From an uncultured Clostridia bacterium (GTDB taxonomy: Bacteria > Bacillota > Clostridia > Christensenellales > CAAEEZ01): 64,000 bases of DNA. Both the position numbers and the translations under genes were made by a program. Positions 25,801 through 33,201 of the stretch are shown here, one piece after another; position 1 is the first letter of the stretch, and the number at the start of each line of letters is the position of its first letter. The notes beneath the pieces were generated by a model. That model worked only from the letters and a program-made list of their open reading frames with translations. It made no database searches and was not told the DNA's origin. The stretch lies in the NCBI GenBank assembly GCA_934365195.1, contig CAKRNA010000001.1, positions 62,001 to 126,000 on the forward strand, in the 5' to 3' direction.

Positions 25801-27894
25801 TTTTGGTTGTATGTAGTTAAATTGAATTTTGTACAAGTTACCCGGAGTTTTTTCCGTTATCGTTCCCTCTCCTACAACCTTGTCTTCTTCAAGATCACAT
25901 TTTCTAACGTGACCCCAACCGTGGTCTGTACCGCTACTTGCAAGCACTTGAGTACCTACGAAACTCTTTATCTTAACGCTTTCCAACTTCATATTATTGT
26001 AAGCGTCAGGAACGAACACGTACATTAAATCTTTGTGCTCAACTACTTCGCTAGCACTTAGCGGAACAACTTTATCTTTGCCCTCGGTCGTCTTCTCGAT
26101 TTTTACAATTTGAATCTTGTTTGCCGAAGTTTTATCGCCCGCATAGAAAGTTGGAGTATACTCGTTTTCAAATAGCGGTTCGGCACTCATTTTGTACTTA
26201 TTTATTTCATTTTCAAAGTCAAACTTAAAGGTTACGGTATATTCGTTACCTGTGCCGTCAGCCTTCTTTTTAAACAAATCATACTCTACGCCGTTAGCCT
26301 TAACTACGTACTTATTTCCGGTCACGCTTACGCTAAGCCTTGAGTTTTTGTAATCGTAAGTTACGTTTTCTATCCCGCTCTCCATAGCGCCGTAATACGT
26401 AAAGAAGTCATCCCCTTCCGCTCTAAAACCAGTTTTTGCTTTATAAAGTGTAATTTCTGTTTTCACACCAGCACTATCTACAAGTACTAAGGTTGCGCTT
26501 ACTAAATGCTTTCCGTCTTCAGGTTGCATAGTCATAACGATAGGCGACCCGTCAACAAAACTTACTTTTTTATTCTTAAGTTCGGCAATAGTACCTTTAG
26601 GACTACGCTCTACGTTTACTTCTTTGCTATTGTATTTATATAATAAGTCTAGGTAATCATTAGTTTGGGACATAATCCAAACGTTACCGATATCAAATTT
26701 GGTGTAACTTACGGTTGTTTTAAACTCTTCTTCGGTAAGCCTTGTTCCACTTACTTGGCTAGCAGGGAAAATAGAAGGCATTTGCTCTAATTCTTTTCCG
26801 CCGATAGTTTTAGAAGAAATAACGTTTGTGAACGTAACGTTCTTGATAGGGACGATTTTCGTCTCTTCGGTAGGGGCTCCGGATATTGCCGTATCTTCAA
26901 TATCGGCATTACCTAAAATACCGAATTTAGCGCCGTTTTCGTCATTAATCGTCATATCCGTAACCATTGCATAAGAGGTTAGCACTTTGATTTCTGCAAG
27001 AGATTCAACGGTTGAATTAAAAGGAAGATATCCGATTTTTCCGATAATACCGCCCGCATTAGTGGTAGAGGTGATAGCGCCCTTAAAGAAACTATTTTCA
27101 ATACTTATCGTTTGTTTAGCGGCTAAATCCATCATGATTTCGCCAACCAAACCGCCAACGTTAGTAGCATTTTTGCTAGCGTTGGTTGCTACTATATTAC
27201 TTTGGAAGTCCGATTGTTTGATATTGCCTTTAATTACTTTACCGACGATACCGCCAAACGCACCGCTAATCTTGTCTAAATTTATGGTTGAATTAACAAA
27301 ACTAACTTTTTGAATAAGACCTTCATTAAGAGTACCAACCAAGCCGCCGACTGCTACGTTATCGGTAGAGCCGTCGCAAGTCATCTCCATATTGTCAAAC
27401 TTCAAGTTTGAAATTTCCTTACCTGCGAAGATATTGACAAAGCCAAGATTACGGCTATTTACCTTAATCTTGTAACCTTTAATAGTGCTGATAGACCCAT
27501 TAAGCGTTTTGTTCACGCTATCAACTTTTCCGCCGATAATACTGAAATTTATCGGTTGACTTTTACCCGTAACGCTTTGGTAATCAAGAGCCAGAATATT
27601 ACTATAACCGCTGAAATCCAAATCGCTTTCGATAACAACGCTAGTCTTAACGCTAGGATTGTTTAAAGTTTCGATATTTTCAAATACCCACTTCCAATTC
27701 TCAACACTCTTGATTGAATAGTACGTAACGCCATCAAAAGACGTTTTAGTTGGTTCTGTAGCAGTTACGGTATCAAAACTAGTAAGTGCCGCAGGATCTC
27801 CGTCTGCAATTGCGTTAAAGTCGGTAGAAACCAAGCCTGTCACAGCAAGACACGCTACCATAACTATCGCAATTATTGCAAAGATTTTCTTCAT
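22852..27894 (-). CDS. Large repeat-rich surface protein
   Basis: This 1680-residue protein has a signal peptide (about residues 1-31) and one C-terminal TM helix (about 1635-1658) followed by a Lys-rich tail, so it would be anchored in the membrane and face outward. Residues about 175-290 hold four GLUG-type units (GGLVGTLNEG, GGIVGKVIKG, GGLVGEIMMD, GGIIGKIGY), as in putative adhesins. The C-terminal half has several divergent InlB B-repeat-like units of about 80-100 residues, each with a GW or W core (FLGWAISD about 1021, FYGWQIDG about 1323, IDQWVVSG about 1421, FEKWIVKE about 1508). No enzyme motif was seen. An adhesion or structural role is inferred. It has a perfect promoter of its own and a terminator. 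Confidence 0.9.
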   Translation of the reverse strand: MKKIFAIIAIVMVACLAVTGLVSTDFNAIADGDPAALTSFDTVTATEPTKTSFDGVTYYSIKSVENWKWVFENIETLNNPSVKTSVVIESDLDFSGYSNILALDYQSVTGKSQPINFSIIGGKVDSVNKTLNGSISTIKGYKIKVNSRNLGFVNIFAGKEISNLKFDNMEMTCDGSTDNVAVGGLVGTLNEGLIQKVSFVNSTINLDKISGAFGGIVGKVIKGNIKQSDFQSNIVATNASKNATNVGGLVGEIMMDLAAKQTISIENSFFKGAITSTTNAGGIIGKIGYLPFNSTVESLAEIKVLTSYAMVTDMTINDENGAKFGILGNADIEDTAISGAPTEETKIVPIKNVTFTNVISSKTIGGKELEQMPSIFPASQVSGTRLTEEEFKTTVSYTKFDIGNVWIMSQTNDYLDLLYKYNSKEVNVERSPKGTIAELKNKKVSFVDGSPIVMTMQPEDGKHLVSATLVLVDSAGVKTEITLYKAKTGFRAEGDDFFTYYGAMESGIENVTYDYKNSRLSVSVTGNKYVVKANGVEYDLFKKKADGTGNEYTVTFKFDFENEINKYKMSAEPLFENEYTPTFYAGDKTSANKIQIVKIEKTTEGKDKVVPLSASEVVEHKDLMYVFVPDAYNNMKLESVKIKSFVGTQVLASSGTDHGWGHVRKCDLEEDKVVGEGTITEKTPGNLYKIQFNYIQPKPLYDKDEATVQFVFKGNEIDLKANRVVLDYASNNLVHQEILDVKFYDKNDNEVLNPNMYSALKLEFGISEKGKAGHYVFSLEDGTINVDGTDYNYVLVDGKKVPVIQVSGTNKYVTKDTINFEPGLEIKVRCSVVYSNSISISGVDVDRPGLQINNIPIFNSDKTVIKGFTNDSSVAKFYYDENGNLTVQAPTGCDFTVNGNEVLFTAANGKNIEVKVVGDSVYTLKSYKFRNSTETDFTFSDADKKVGVIDMIDTTEKDISVFFNVPKFKLTFTPYVKNEAGELEPITEKKETTEGNYGTEKEYFDVEYVNSYKNDYYFLGWAISDVVDGEGNLIIENKPSKRVKFDKNKEVQIILVPKVKITFKTNGNFGTIKQGEKEIVSTFEFKKSDYTELKFTITPNEGKLVSVKDDVVAEGEKKRFTFEGNTITVALNDITSNYESVKNGKLDIVVNVTYTDITYDFTVTEEQPTEKGGITTVLDANGKKINTKPDASGNNVYPPVVHGKTMLVEAQVNYGYTVKFLVNGAEVTPSQKGNQYVIRIENIKAKTEVKVTYEKSEEETFYNIDKVIEFGHVENGMFVKDGTDFETKLAFMFSIEGTDVSASKVPHGANVTVMIASMNPKYMFYGWQIDGADVTGTGLTCEINDVKNNHTVTLRIVERTFEISVVMPELPYGENATVTVREPNGTTKQIVNTEGTVKVFAKYGESVTFFLNPSDNKSYEIDQWVVSGGASSSTAQSYTFGNIKNDYEIRVQVKKKQSNEAITSSALKIKHDMSYEGTATGYTKAILIDNNTNVILTALPSSDAVFEKWIVKENGVVVEDATIDVTKAEINVGNVEGRSYEAVFKSKTYKISFVNQDVYSPSIKGVDASAVSYGTNVRIEFSVMKGYKIDKVIVNGGEQVIPIGSVTAIDLYNIDNDQTIQVLYHKEEMTDSDKTIIKVAVIMLVVGLVVAVIVRNVLVHSSLKQAMKKKKNKSNNINVE

Positions 27895-27964
27895 GTTCTA
27901 CACCCCAAATTTTTTTGTGTAAATATGGTAACCTAGACAATTATCCATAATATTACATATAACT

Positions 27965-27993
27965 ATTATATATTATTAGTAATCACGTGTCAA
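27965..27993 (-). promoter_or_regulatory. Perfect consensus promoter of the surface protein gene
   Basis: On the minus strand a perfect TTGACA (27988-27993), a 17-base spacer and a perfect TATAAT (27965-27970) lie about 70 bases upstream of the start codon, so high expression is expected. Confidence 0.9.
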
Positions 27994-28046
27994 TATGGAT
28001 ATCGTTTTTTTAATCGGTTTTTAATTAAATTATCGTAATTTTTCAA

Positions 28047-28073
28047 ACAAAAAAAGCAGATATTTCTATCTGC
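28047..28073 (-). terminator. Terminator of pckG
   Basis: GCAGATA (28056-28062) and TATCTGC (28067-28073) form a perfect 7-bp stem with a TTTC loop and a T-run on the minus strand. Confidence 0.85.
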
Positions 28074-28097
28074 CTTTCCTTTTTTAAGTTTTTACAC

Positions 28098-29870
28098 TTA
28101 TTTGTTTAGATTTTCTTCTAGTTTTGCAAGTTCGTCGGTTAGAGTGGTTGGGATTCTGCCCTCGAATTTTGCGTAGAATTCCTTAATAGACTCAACGTCT
28201 TCTTTCCAAGCGTTTCTGTCGATTTGTAGTAGGTTTTCAACGTCGGCAGTAACCATATCCAAGCCCTCGATATTGATATCTTCAGCCTTTGGAACAAAAC
28301 CGATTTCACACTCGTTAGCGTCTACAACGTCGTCGCATCTATCCAAAATCCAGTCTAATACCCTTAGGTTATCACCAAAGCCCGGCCATAAGAAGTGACC
28401 GTTGTCGTCTTGTCTGAACCAGTTTACGTGGAAAATCTTAGGTTTTTTAGCAATCTTGTCGCCCATTTCTAGCCAATGAGCAAAGTAGTCTGCCATATTG
28501 TATCCGCAGAATGGAAGCATTGCAAACGGATCTCTTCTTACTACGCCAACTTTACCTGCAGCAGCAGCCGTGGTCTCACTAGCCATAATAGAGCCTACGA
28601 ATACGCCGTGATTCCAATCTCTTGATTGATATACAAGCGGAGCGGTTTTTGCTCTTCTTCCACCGAAGATAATAGCGCTTACAGGAACGCCGTTAGGGTT
28701 GTTGAATTCAGGGCTGATGCATGGGCAATTCCAAGCAGGAGCGGTAAATCTTGAGTTAGGATGAGCACCCTTCTCGCCACTTTCAACAGTCCAAGGGTTG
28801 CCTTTCCAGTCAACAGCGTGCTTAGGAGGATTATTGTTCATGCCTTCCCACCAAACCGTGTTGTTGTCTAGGTCGTGACAAACGTTGGTGTAAATAGTAC
28901 CCTTTAAGCAGGTATGAAGTGCGTTAGGGTTAGATTTTTCGTTAGTGCCCGGAGCAACGCCAAAGAAACCGTTTTCTGGGTTGATAGCGTACAATCTGCC
29001 GTCTTTACCCGGTCTCATCCAAGCGATATCGTCGCCTACGCAGAATACTTTGTAGCCTTTCTTGGTGTATACCTCAGGAGGAATAAGCATTGCAAGGTTG
29101 GTTTTTCCGCATGCCGACGGGAAAGCAGCCGTTACGTATCTTACTTCGTCGCAGCCCGGTTTTTGGATACCCAAAATTAACATGTGCTCTGCCATCCAGC
29201 CTTCGTTTTTGCCTTGGAACGATGCAATTCTTAGTGCGAAACATTTTTTGCCAAGTAGCACGTTTCCACCATAACCGCTGTTTACGGACATAATGGTGTT
29301 CTCTTCAGGGAAGTGAACGATATATCTCTTGTCAATATCCAAAGTTGCCTTAGCGTGTAGACCTCTTACAAAGTCGTTGCTGTCGCCTAAGCAATCAAGA
29401 ACCTCTTTGCCTACTCTGGTCATAATAACCATGTTTAGTACTACGTACAAAGAGTCGGTAAGTTCGATGCCTACTTTTGAATAAGGCGAGCCGATAGGTC
29501 CCATCATATAAGGGATAACGTACATAGTTCTGCCTTGCATAGCGCCGTCGTAGATTTCGTCTAGAATAGCGTGCATCTCTTTAGGATCTTTCCAGTTGTT
29601 AGTAGGACCGGCGTTCTCCTTCAAAGTGGAACAAATATAAGTTTTGTCCTCCACACGTGCTACGTCGTTTATTGCAGTTCTGTGCAAGTAGCAATCCGGT
29701 AAAATGTTTTCGTTCAACTTTTCAAGTTCGTGAGTAACTTCGCATGCCTCTTTTTTGAAAGCGTCGATTTGCTCTTTTGAACCGTCTACCCAAACTACTT
29801 TGTCAGGCTTGGTTAATGCTCTTGATTTTTCAATAAATTCAAGAACCATCTTGTTTTTAGTCAATTCCAT
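28098..29870 (-). CDS. pckG: Phosphoenolpyruvate carboxykinase (GTP)
   Basis: The product (590 residues, normal length) interconverts oxaloacetate and phosphoenolpyruvate using GTP/GDP in the cytoplasm. The P-loop-like kinase-1 motif FPSACGKTNLAML lies near residue 250. GRLYAINPENGFFGVAPGT and SGYGGNVLLGKKCFALRIAS are typical of the GTP-dependent type and absent from the ATP-dependent type. An AGGAGG site lies 7 bases before the start. It is a single-gene unit with a clear promoter and terminator. In anaerobes it may run in either direction; direction cannot be read from the sequence. Confidence 0.96.
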   Translation of the reverse strand: MELTKNKMVLEFIEKSRALTKPDKVVWVDGSKEQIDAFKKEACEVTHELEKLNENILPDCYLHRTAINDVARVEDKTYICSTLKENAGPTNNWKDPKEMHAILDEIYDGAMQGRTMYVIPYMMGPIGSPYSKVGIELTDSLYVVLNMVIMTRVGKEVLDCLGDSNDFVRGLHAKATLDIDKRYIVHFPEENTIMSVNSGYGGNVLLGKKCFALRIASFQGKNEGWMAEHMLILGIQKPGCDEVRYVTAAFPSACGKTNLAMLIPPEVYTKKGYKVFCVGDDIAWMRPGKDGRLYAINPENGFFGVAPGTNEKSNPNALHTCLKGTIYTNVCHDLDNNTVWWEGMNNNPPKHAVDWKGNPWTVESGEKGAHPNSRFTAPAWNCPCISPEFNNPNGVPVSAIIFGGRRAKTAPLVYQSRDWNHGVFVGSIMASETTAAAAGKVGVVRRDPFAMLPFCGYNMADYFAHWLEMGDKIAKKPKIFHVNWFRQDDNGHFLWPGFGDNLRVLDWILDRCDDVVDANECEIGFVPKAEDINIEGLDMVTADVENLLQIDRNAWKEDVESIKEFYAKFEGRIPTTLTDELAKLEENLNK

Positions 29871-29946
29871 ACAAATGCCTCCTGTATTTTAAAAAATAAA
29901 TTTTTCTTGGTTGGGCGAGAATATCACTCGAAATTCCCGTAATATT

Positions 29947-29975
29947 ATCATACTATACTTTTTTTCCTTGGTCAA
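29947..29975 (-). promoter_or_regulatory. Promoter of pckG
   Basis: On the minus strand TTGACC (29970-29975), a 17-base spacer and TATGAT (29947-29952), about 75 bases upstream of the start codon. Confidence 0.75.
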
Positions 29976-30110
29976 GTTATATTTTTAACAATTATCTTAT
30001 CCATTTCCATTTTGTGCAGTTTTGTAACTAATATTCCAAAAAAACCGCTCCAAATTTTTTAATCGTGGTATAATAAACAAAAAACCAACGAAAACATAAG
30101 GGAGAAAACT

Positions 30111-31574
30111 ATGAATCCTGCACTTGTGGTGTTTTTGGCTTTGCTTGGAGCGTTTGCCGTTCTTATCTTAATTATGCTTATTAGAACCGCCCTTTGCAAG
30201 CCTACCTGCACCGAAAAACCTGAGGTCACCTTGCACGAGGTGGACGAAAATGAAGTAGCAAAGCACCTATCAGACGCAGTAAGAGTGCCTACCGTATCGC
30301 TAAAAAACATAGACGAGGACGGCTCGGTATTTTACCGCTATCACGAATTTTTGGAAAAGACCTACCCCGTTTTTCACAAAACGGCAACCAAAGAACTGGT
30401 AAATAAATACACGCTGTTTTACACGATAAAGGGCAAAAATCCAAATCTTAGACCGGGCTGCTTTTTAGCGCACCAAGACGTTGTGCCGGCAGTAAACGAA
30501 AACGAATGGACTTACCCTCCTTTTAGCGGCACTATTTCAGACGGCTACGTTTACGGAAGAGGCTCTCAGGATATGAAAGGGCAAATGATTACCCTGCTTG
30601 ACGCTATTGAAACCTTGCTTAAAGAGGGATTTGTGCCGGACAGAGATTTGTATTTTATTTTTGGCCACGACGAAGAGCCAAACACCAGCGACGGAGCGCC
30701 GGTCGTATCAAAACTTCTTAAAGAAAGAGGTATCCAACTTGAATTCGTTGTGGACGAGGGCGGCACTATTGTGGACGGCAAACTTATCGGCGTGAACAAA
30801 ATAATAGGGCTTATCGGCACTTGCGAAAAGGGTTACGTGGATATTAAACTATCCGCAACAAAGGACGGCGGCCACGCATCTAACCCACGCAGACCTTCTT
30901 CATTGTCCGTTATAGGAAAAGCAATATATGAGATAGAAAATCACCCTGCTAAAACCAAATGGACAAAGTCCAGCATCGAAATGTTCGACTATCTTGCACC
31001 TTATATGCCTTTTGGTATTCGCTTTGTTTTTGCAAACAGAGATATCCTGTCGCCACTACTTAAATTTGTGCTTAGCAAGGCGCACCCCGTTACCAACTCG
31101 ATTGTTAGAACCACCTACGCACCTACTATGTGCCAAGGCAGTAACGCTAACAACGTAATCCCGAAAACCTCATCGGCAAACATAAATTGTAGGGTGCTTA
31201 CGGGCGAGTCCACCGACGAAACTTTGGCAAGAATACAAAAAATTGCGGGCAAAAACGTGATTTGTGAGAAAGTTGGCACGGCAACAGAGCCAACCGACGT
31301 ATCCGATACAACTTCCAAAGCGTACGCCGATTTGACTAGGTCGATCAGCGAGGCTTTCCCGGAACTTGTGCTTGCACCTTACCCGTTTATTGCAGGAACA
31401 GACGCAAGATATTTTTATCCGGTTTGCAACAACGTGTTTAGATTTACTCCGTTTTTGGTGTCACTTGAAGACCAAAACAGAATTCACGGCATAGACGAAA
31501 GAGCAAGCATAGAAGGTCTTAAACGTGCCACACAATTCTTTATCGCTTGTTTGCAAAATATGAGCAAGGAATAG
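30111..31574 (+). CDS. M20 family metallopeptidase, membrane-anchored
   Basis: This 487-residue protein begins with a hydrophobic helix (about residues 4-26) and then has the M20 metallopeptidase fold. It shows AHQDVVPA (metal His and Asp), GRGSQDMKG, GHDEEPN (catalytic Glu pair) and AGTDARYF. It resembles the mammalian PM20D1-type enzymes that act on N-acyl amino acids and small peptides. It is a paralogue of the protein at 6652-8028, with the same motif order, but has the extra N-terminal helix. A GGGAG site precedes the start. It forms a single-gene unit, convergent with nothing nearby; the substrate is unknown. Confidence 0.9.
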   Translation: MNPALVVFLALLGAFAVLILIMLIRTALCKPTCTEKPEVTLHEVDENEVAKHLSDAVRVPTVSLKNIDEDGSVFYRYHEFLEKTYPVFHKTATKELVNKYTLFYTIKGKNPNLRPGCFLAHQDVVPAVNENEWTYPPFSGTISDGYVYGRGSQDMKGQMITLLDAIETLLKEGFVPDRDLYFIFGHDEEPNTSDGAPVVSKLLKERGIQLEFVVDEGGTIVDGKLIGVNKIIGLIGTCEKGYVDIKLSATKDGGHASNPRRPSSLSVIGKAIYEIENHPAKTKWTKSSIEMFDYLAPYMPFGIRFVFANRDILSPLLKFVLSKAHPVTNSIVRTTYAPTMCQGSNANNVIPKTSSANINCRVLTGESTDETLARIQKIAGKNVICEKVGTATEPTDVSDTTSKAYADLTRSISEAFPELVLAPYPFIAGTDARYFYPVCNNVFRFTPFLVSLEDQNRIHGIDERASIEGLKRATQFFIACLQNMSKE

Positions 31575-31598
31575 CGAAATAGCAATATATGATAAAAT

Positions 31599-31632
31599 GA
31601 GGGCTTACTTTCAGCCCTCGTTTTTCTTTTTT
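31599..31632 (+). terminator. Terminator after the second M20 gene
   Basis: GAGGGCT (31599-31605) and AGCCCTC (31613-31619) form a perfect 7-bp stem followed by a T-rich tail. Confidence 0.85.
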
Positions 31633-31930
31633 TATTCACTTTATTCTCCGCTTTTTTAAAGCATACGTCTTATTTGTTCCCATTCCCCTAATTAGCCAAC
31701 TATCTAGTTATTTTGCTTCCTTTTCTGTCCTGCCTCTAACCAGCGCTACTATGTCCTATTGTTGCATTTGTTTACTGTATTTTGGTTTGTTTTACGCTTT
31801 TACTAAGCAAAAATTAAAATTTTTTTGCGCTTTTATTCAAAATAAGTTGGATTTATTATAAAACTTTTAGCCCATATTCCGCCTATATTAAAATAATTTT
31901 AATAATATTGCAAATTAGTGGTAAACATAA
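31633..31930. other. Gene-free stretch
   Basis: About 300 bases between two plus-strand units hold no gene or obvious RNA. The DNA is T-rich on the plus strand near the terminator and A/T-rich towards the next promoter. Confidence 0.45.
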
Positions 31931-31959
31931 TTGATAATCGGGAAAAAATGTGCTATACT
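31931..31959 (+). promoter_or_regulatory. Promoter of the DUF4364-TSCPD operon
   Basis: TTGATA (31931-31936), a 17-base spacer and TATACT (31954-31959), 32 bases before the start codon. Confidence 0.8.
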
Positions 31960-31991
31960 TTTCAAGCACTACGCAAAAAAGGGACAAAAAT

Positions 31992-32510
31992 ATGCAAGAT
32001 AATATTGTAAACAAGTTAATATTATTATTCATATTCGATAAGATGGAAATTCCTCTTAGCGAGGATTCTTTGTTAGATATTTGTTCTAGCGCTAACGAAT
32101 GGATTAGTTATATGGACTGCAAAATAGCCCTTAACGACCTATTAGACACCGGTTTTTGCTACAATAGTACCCAACTTTCGTCATCTAGGTTGTTCTCGAT
32201 TACTCCTGACGGTAGGTCGTGCATTGCAAACTTCTACACCCGTATTCCATCGCACGTAAGAGATGAAATCAGCGAGTACATTGCTAAAAACAGACTTTAC
32301 TACCGCAAAAGGCAAGAATATTTTACCGACTATTACAGGAATAACGACGGAACTTACACCGTTATACTAAAAATATTCAACACCGATAGGCCACAACTGG
32401 ACGTTAAACTAATCGTGGAAAGCAGAAGTTCGGCAAAAAACATTTGCAAAAACTGGACGGACAAGGCTGCGCAAGCGTATAGTGCACTACTTGAAATACT
32501 AACTGAATGA
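31992..32510 (+). CDS. DUF4364 family protein
   Basis: The product (172 residues) looks like a DUF4364 protein, a family common in Clostridia with an N-terminal winged-helix-like part and unknown function. Visible features are the start MQDNIVNKLILLFIFDKMEIPL, a YMDCKIALNDLLDTGF helix pair like that of a small DNA-binding domain, and ITPDGRSCI. The start at 31992 lies within range of an AAGGGA site; a 14-codon upstream extension is inside the promoter. The TSCPD-domain gene follows 7 bases downstream and is probably co-transcribed. Confidence 0.82.
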   Translation: MQDNIVNKLILLFIFDKMEIPLSEDSLLDICSSANEWISYMDCKIALNDLLDTGFCYNSTQLSSSRLFSITPDGRSCIANFYTRIPSHVRDEISEYIAKNRLYYRKRQEYFTDYYRNNDGTYTVILKIFNTDRPQLDVKLIVESRSSAKNICKNWTDKAAQAYSALLEILTE

Positions 32511-32517
32511 GGTAATT

Positions 32518-32763
32518 ATGGAAACTTACAAAACTAAAGGAACTTGCAGCAGAAGAATATTTTTCGACGTTGAAAACGACACGTTAAAGTACGTTGAGTT
32601 CGAGGGCGGTTGCAAAGGCAACACCGAGGGCGTAGGTAGGCTTTGCGTGGGCAGAAAAGTGGACGACGTTATATCGCTTCTTGAGGGTATCCCTTGTAGA
32701 GGCAACACGTCTTGCCCCGACCAACTTGCAAAAGCATTAAAAGAATACAAGGAAAATCACTAA
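32518..32763 (+). CDS. TSCPD domain protein (TIGR03905-like)
   Basis: This 81-residue protein matches the small clostridial TSCPD-type proteins in length and content. It has a conserved TKGTCSRRI start, FEGGCKGNTEGV in the middle and the closing TSCPDQLAKAL, which gives the family its name. The domain also occurs at the C-terminus of some B12-dependent ribonucleotide reductases; the stand-alone form has no known function. The three cysteines could bind a metal. It follows the DUF4364 gene by 7 bases with a GAGGT site. Confidence 0.88.
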   Translation: METYKTKGTCSRRIFFDVENDTLKYVEFEGGCKGNTEGVGRLCVGRKVDDVISLLEGIPCRGNTSCPDQLAKALKEYKENH

Positions 32764-32822
32764 GATATACTATAACGATTTCGATTTTCTAATATCACAT
32801 ATCAAATCATACAACCGTTAAA

Positions 32823-32847
32823 GGAGCGCTCGGCGTTCTTTTTTTAT
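32823..32847 (+). terminator. Terminator of the DUF4364-TSCPD operon
   Basis: GAGCGC (32824-32829) pairs with GCGTTC (32833-32838) with one wobble around a TCG loop. A long T-run follows. Confidence 0.75.
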
Positions 32848-32900
32848 TTTTTGTCACCCTTATCACCTTTTTTGTCACCCTTATCACCTTTTTTGTCGTG
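32848..32900. repeat. 21-bp tandem repeat
   Basis: The unit TTTTTTGTCACCCTTATCAC(C) occurs twice in full and then begins a third time (TTTTTTGTC). It lies directly after a terminator. The following bases to about 33030 are T-rich and hold no gene. Confidence 0.75.
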
Positions 32901-33033
32901 CTATTTTGGTTGCATTTTTATTTTTTTCTATTCTTTTATTCCTCTTTTCTTAACTGTTTTCGCTAATATCGTATCATTTGCTCATACGTGCTTATATTGT
33001 TTTTTATTCTTATTTGCTAATATGCTCATATAT

Positions 33034-33060
33034 AAAAAACTCCCACTCGGGAGTTTTGTT
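33034..33060. terminator. Bidirectional stem-loop terminator
   Basis: AAAACTCCC (33036-33044) and GGGAGTTTT (33049-33057) form a perfect 9-bp stem with a 4-base loop and T-rich flanks on both strands. It probably stops minus-strand transcription from the glycosidase-like gene, 142 bases beyond its stop. The bases between (33061-33201) hold nothing recognisable. Confidence 0.7.
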
Positions 33061-33201
33061 TGTGATAATATAAACCGCTGTTACAATCATTTTTGGTAAC
33101 TTTTAAACAAATAAGTGCTAAAACGTTGCTAAAAATCGCTACTATGTAAGCGTGGCTTTTATGTTGCTTAATAATTTCAAACTATATAAGCGCAAATTAA
33201 A

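Noticed and set aside
32848..32900. CRISPR array
   Set aside because: The 21-bp units are in direct tandem without spacers, and no cas gene is present.
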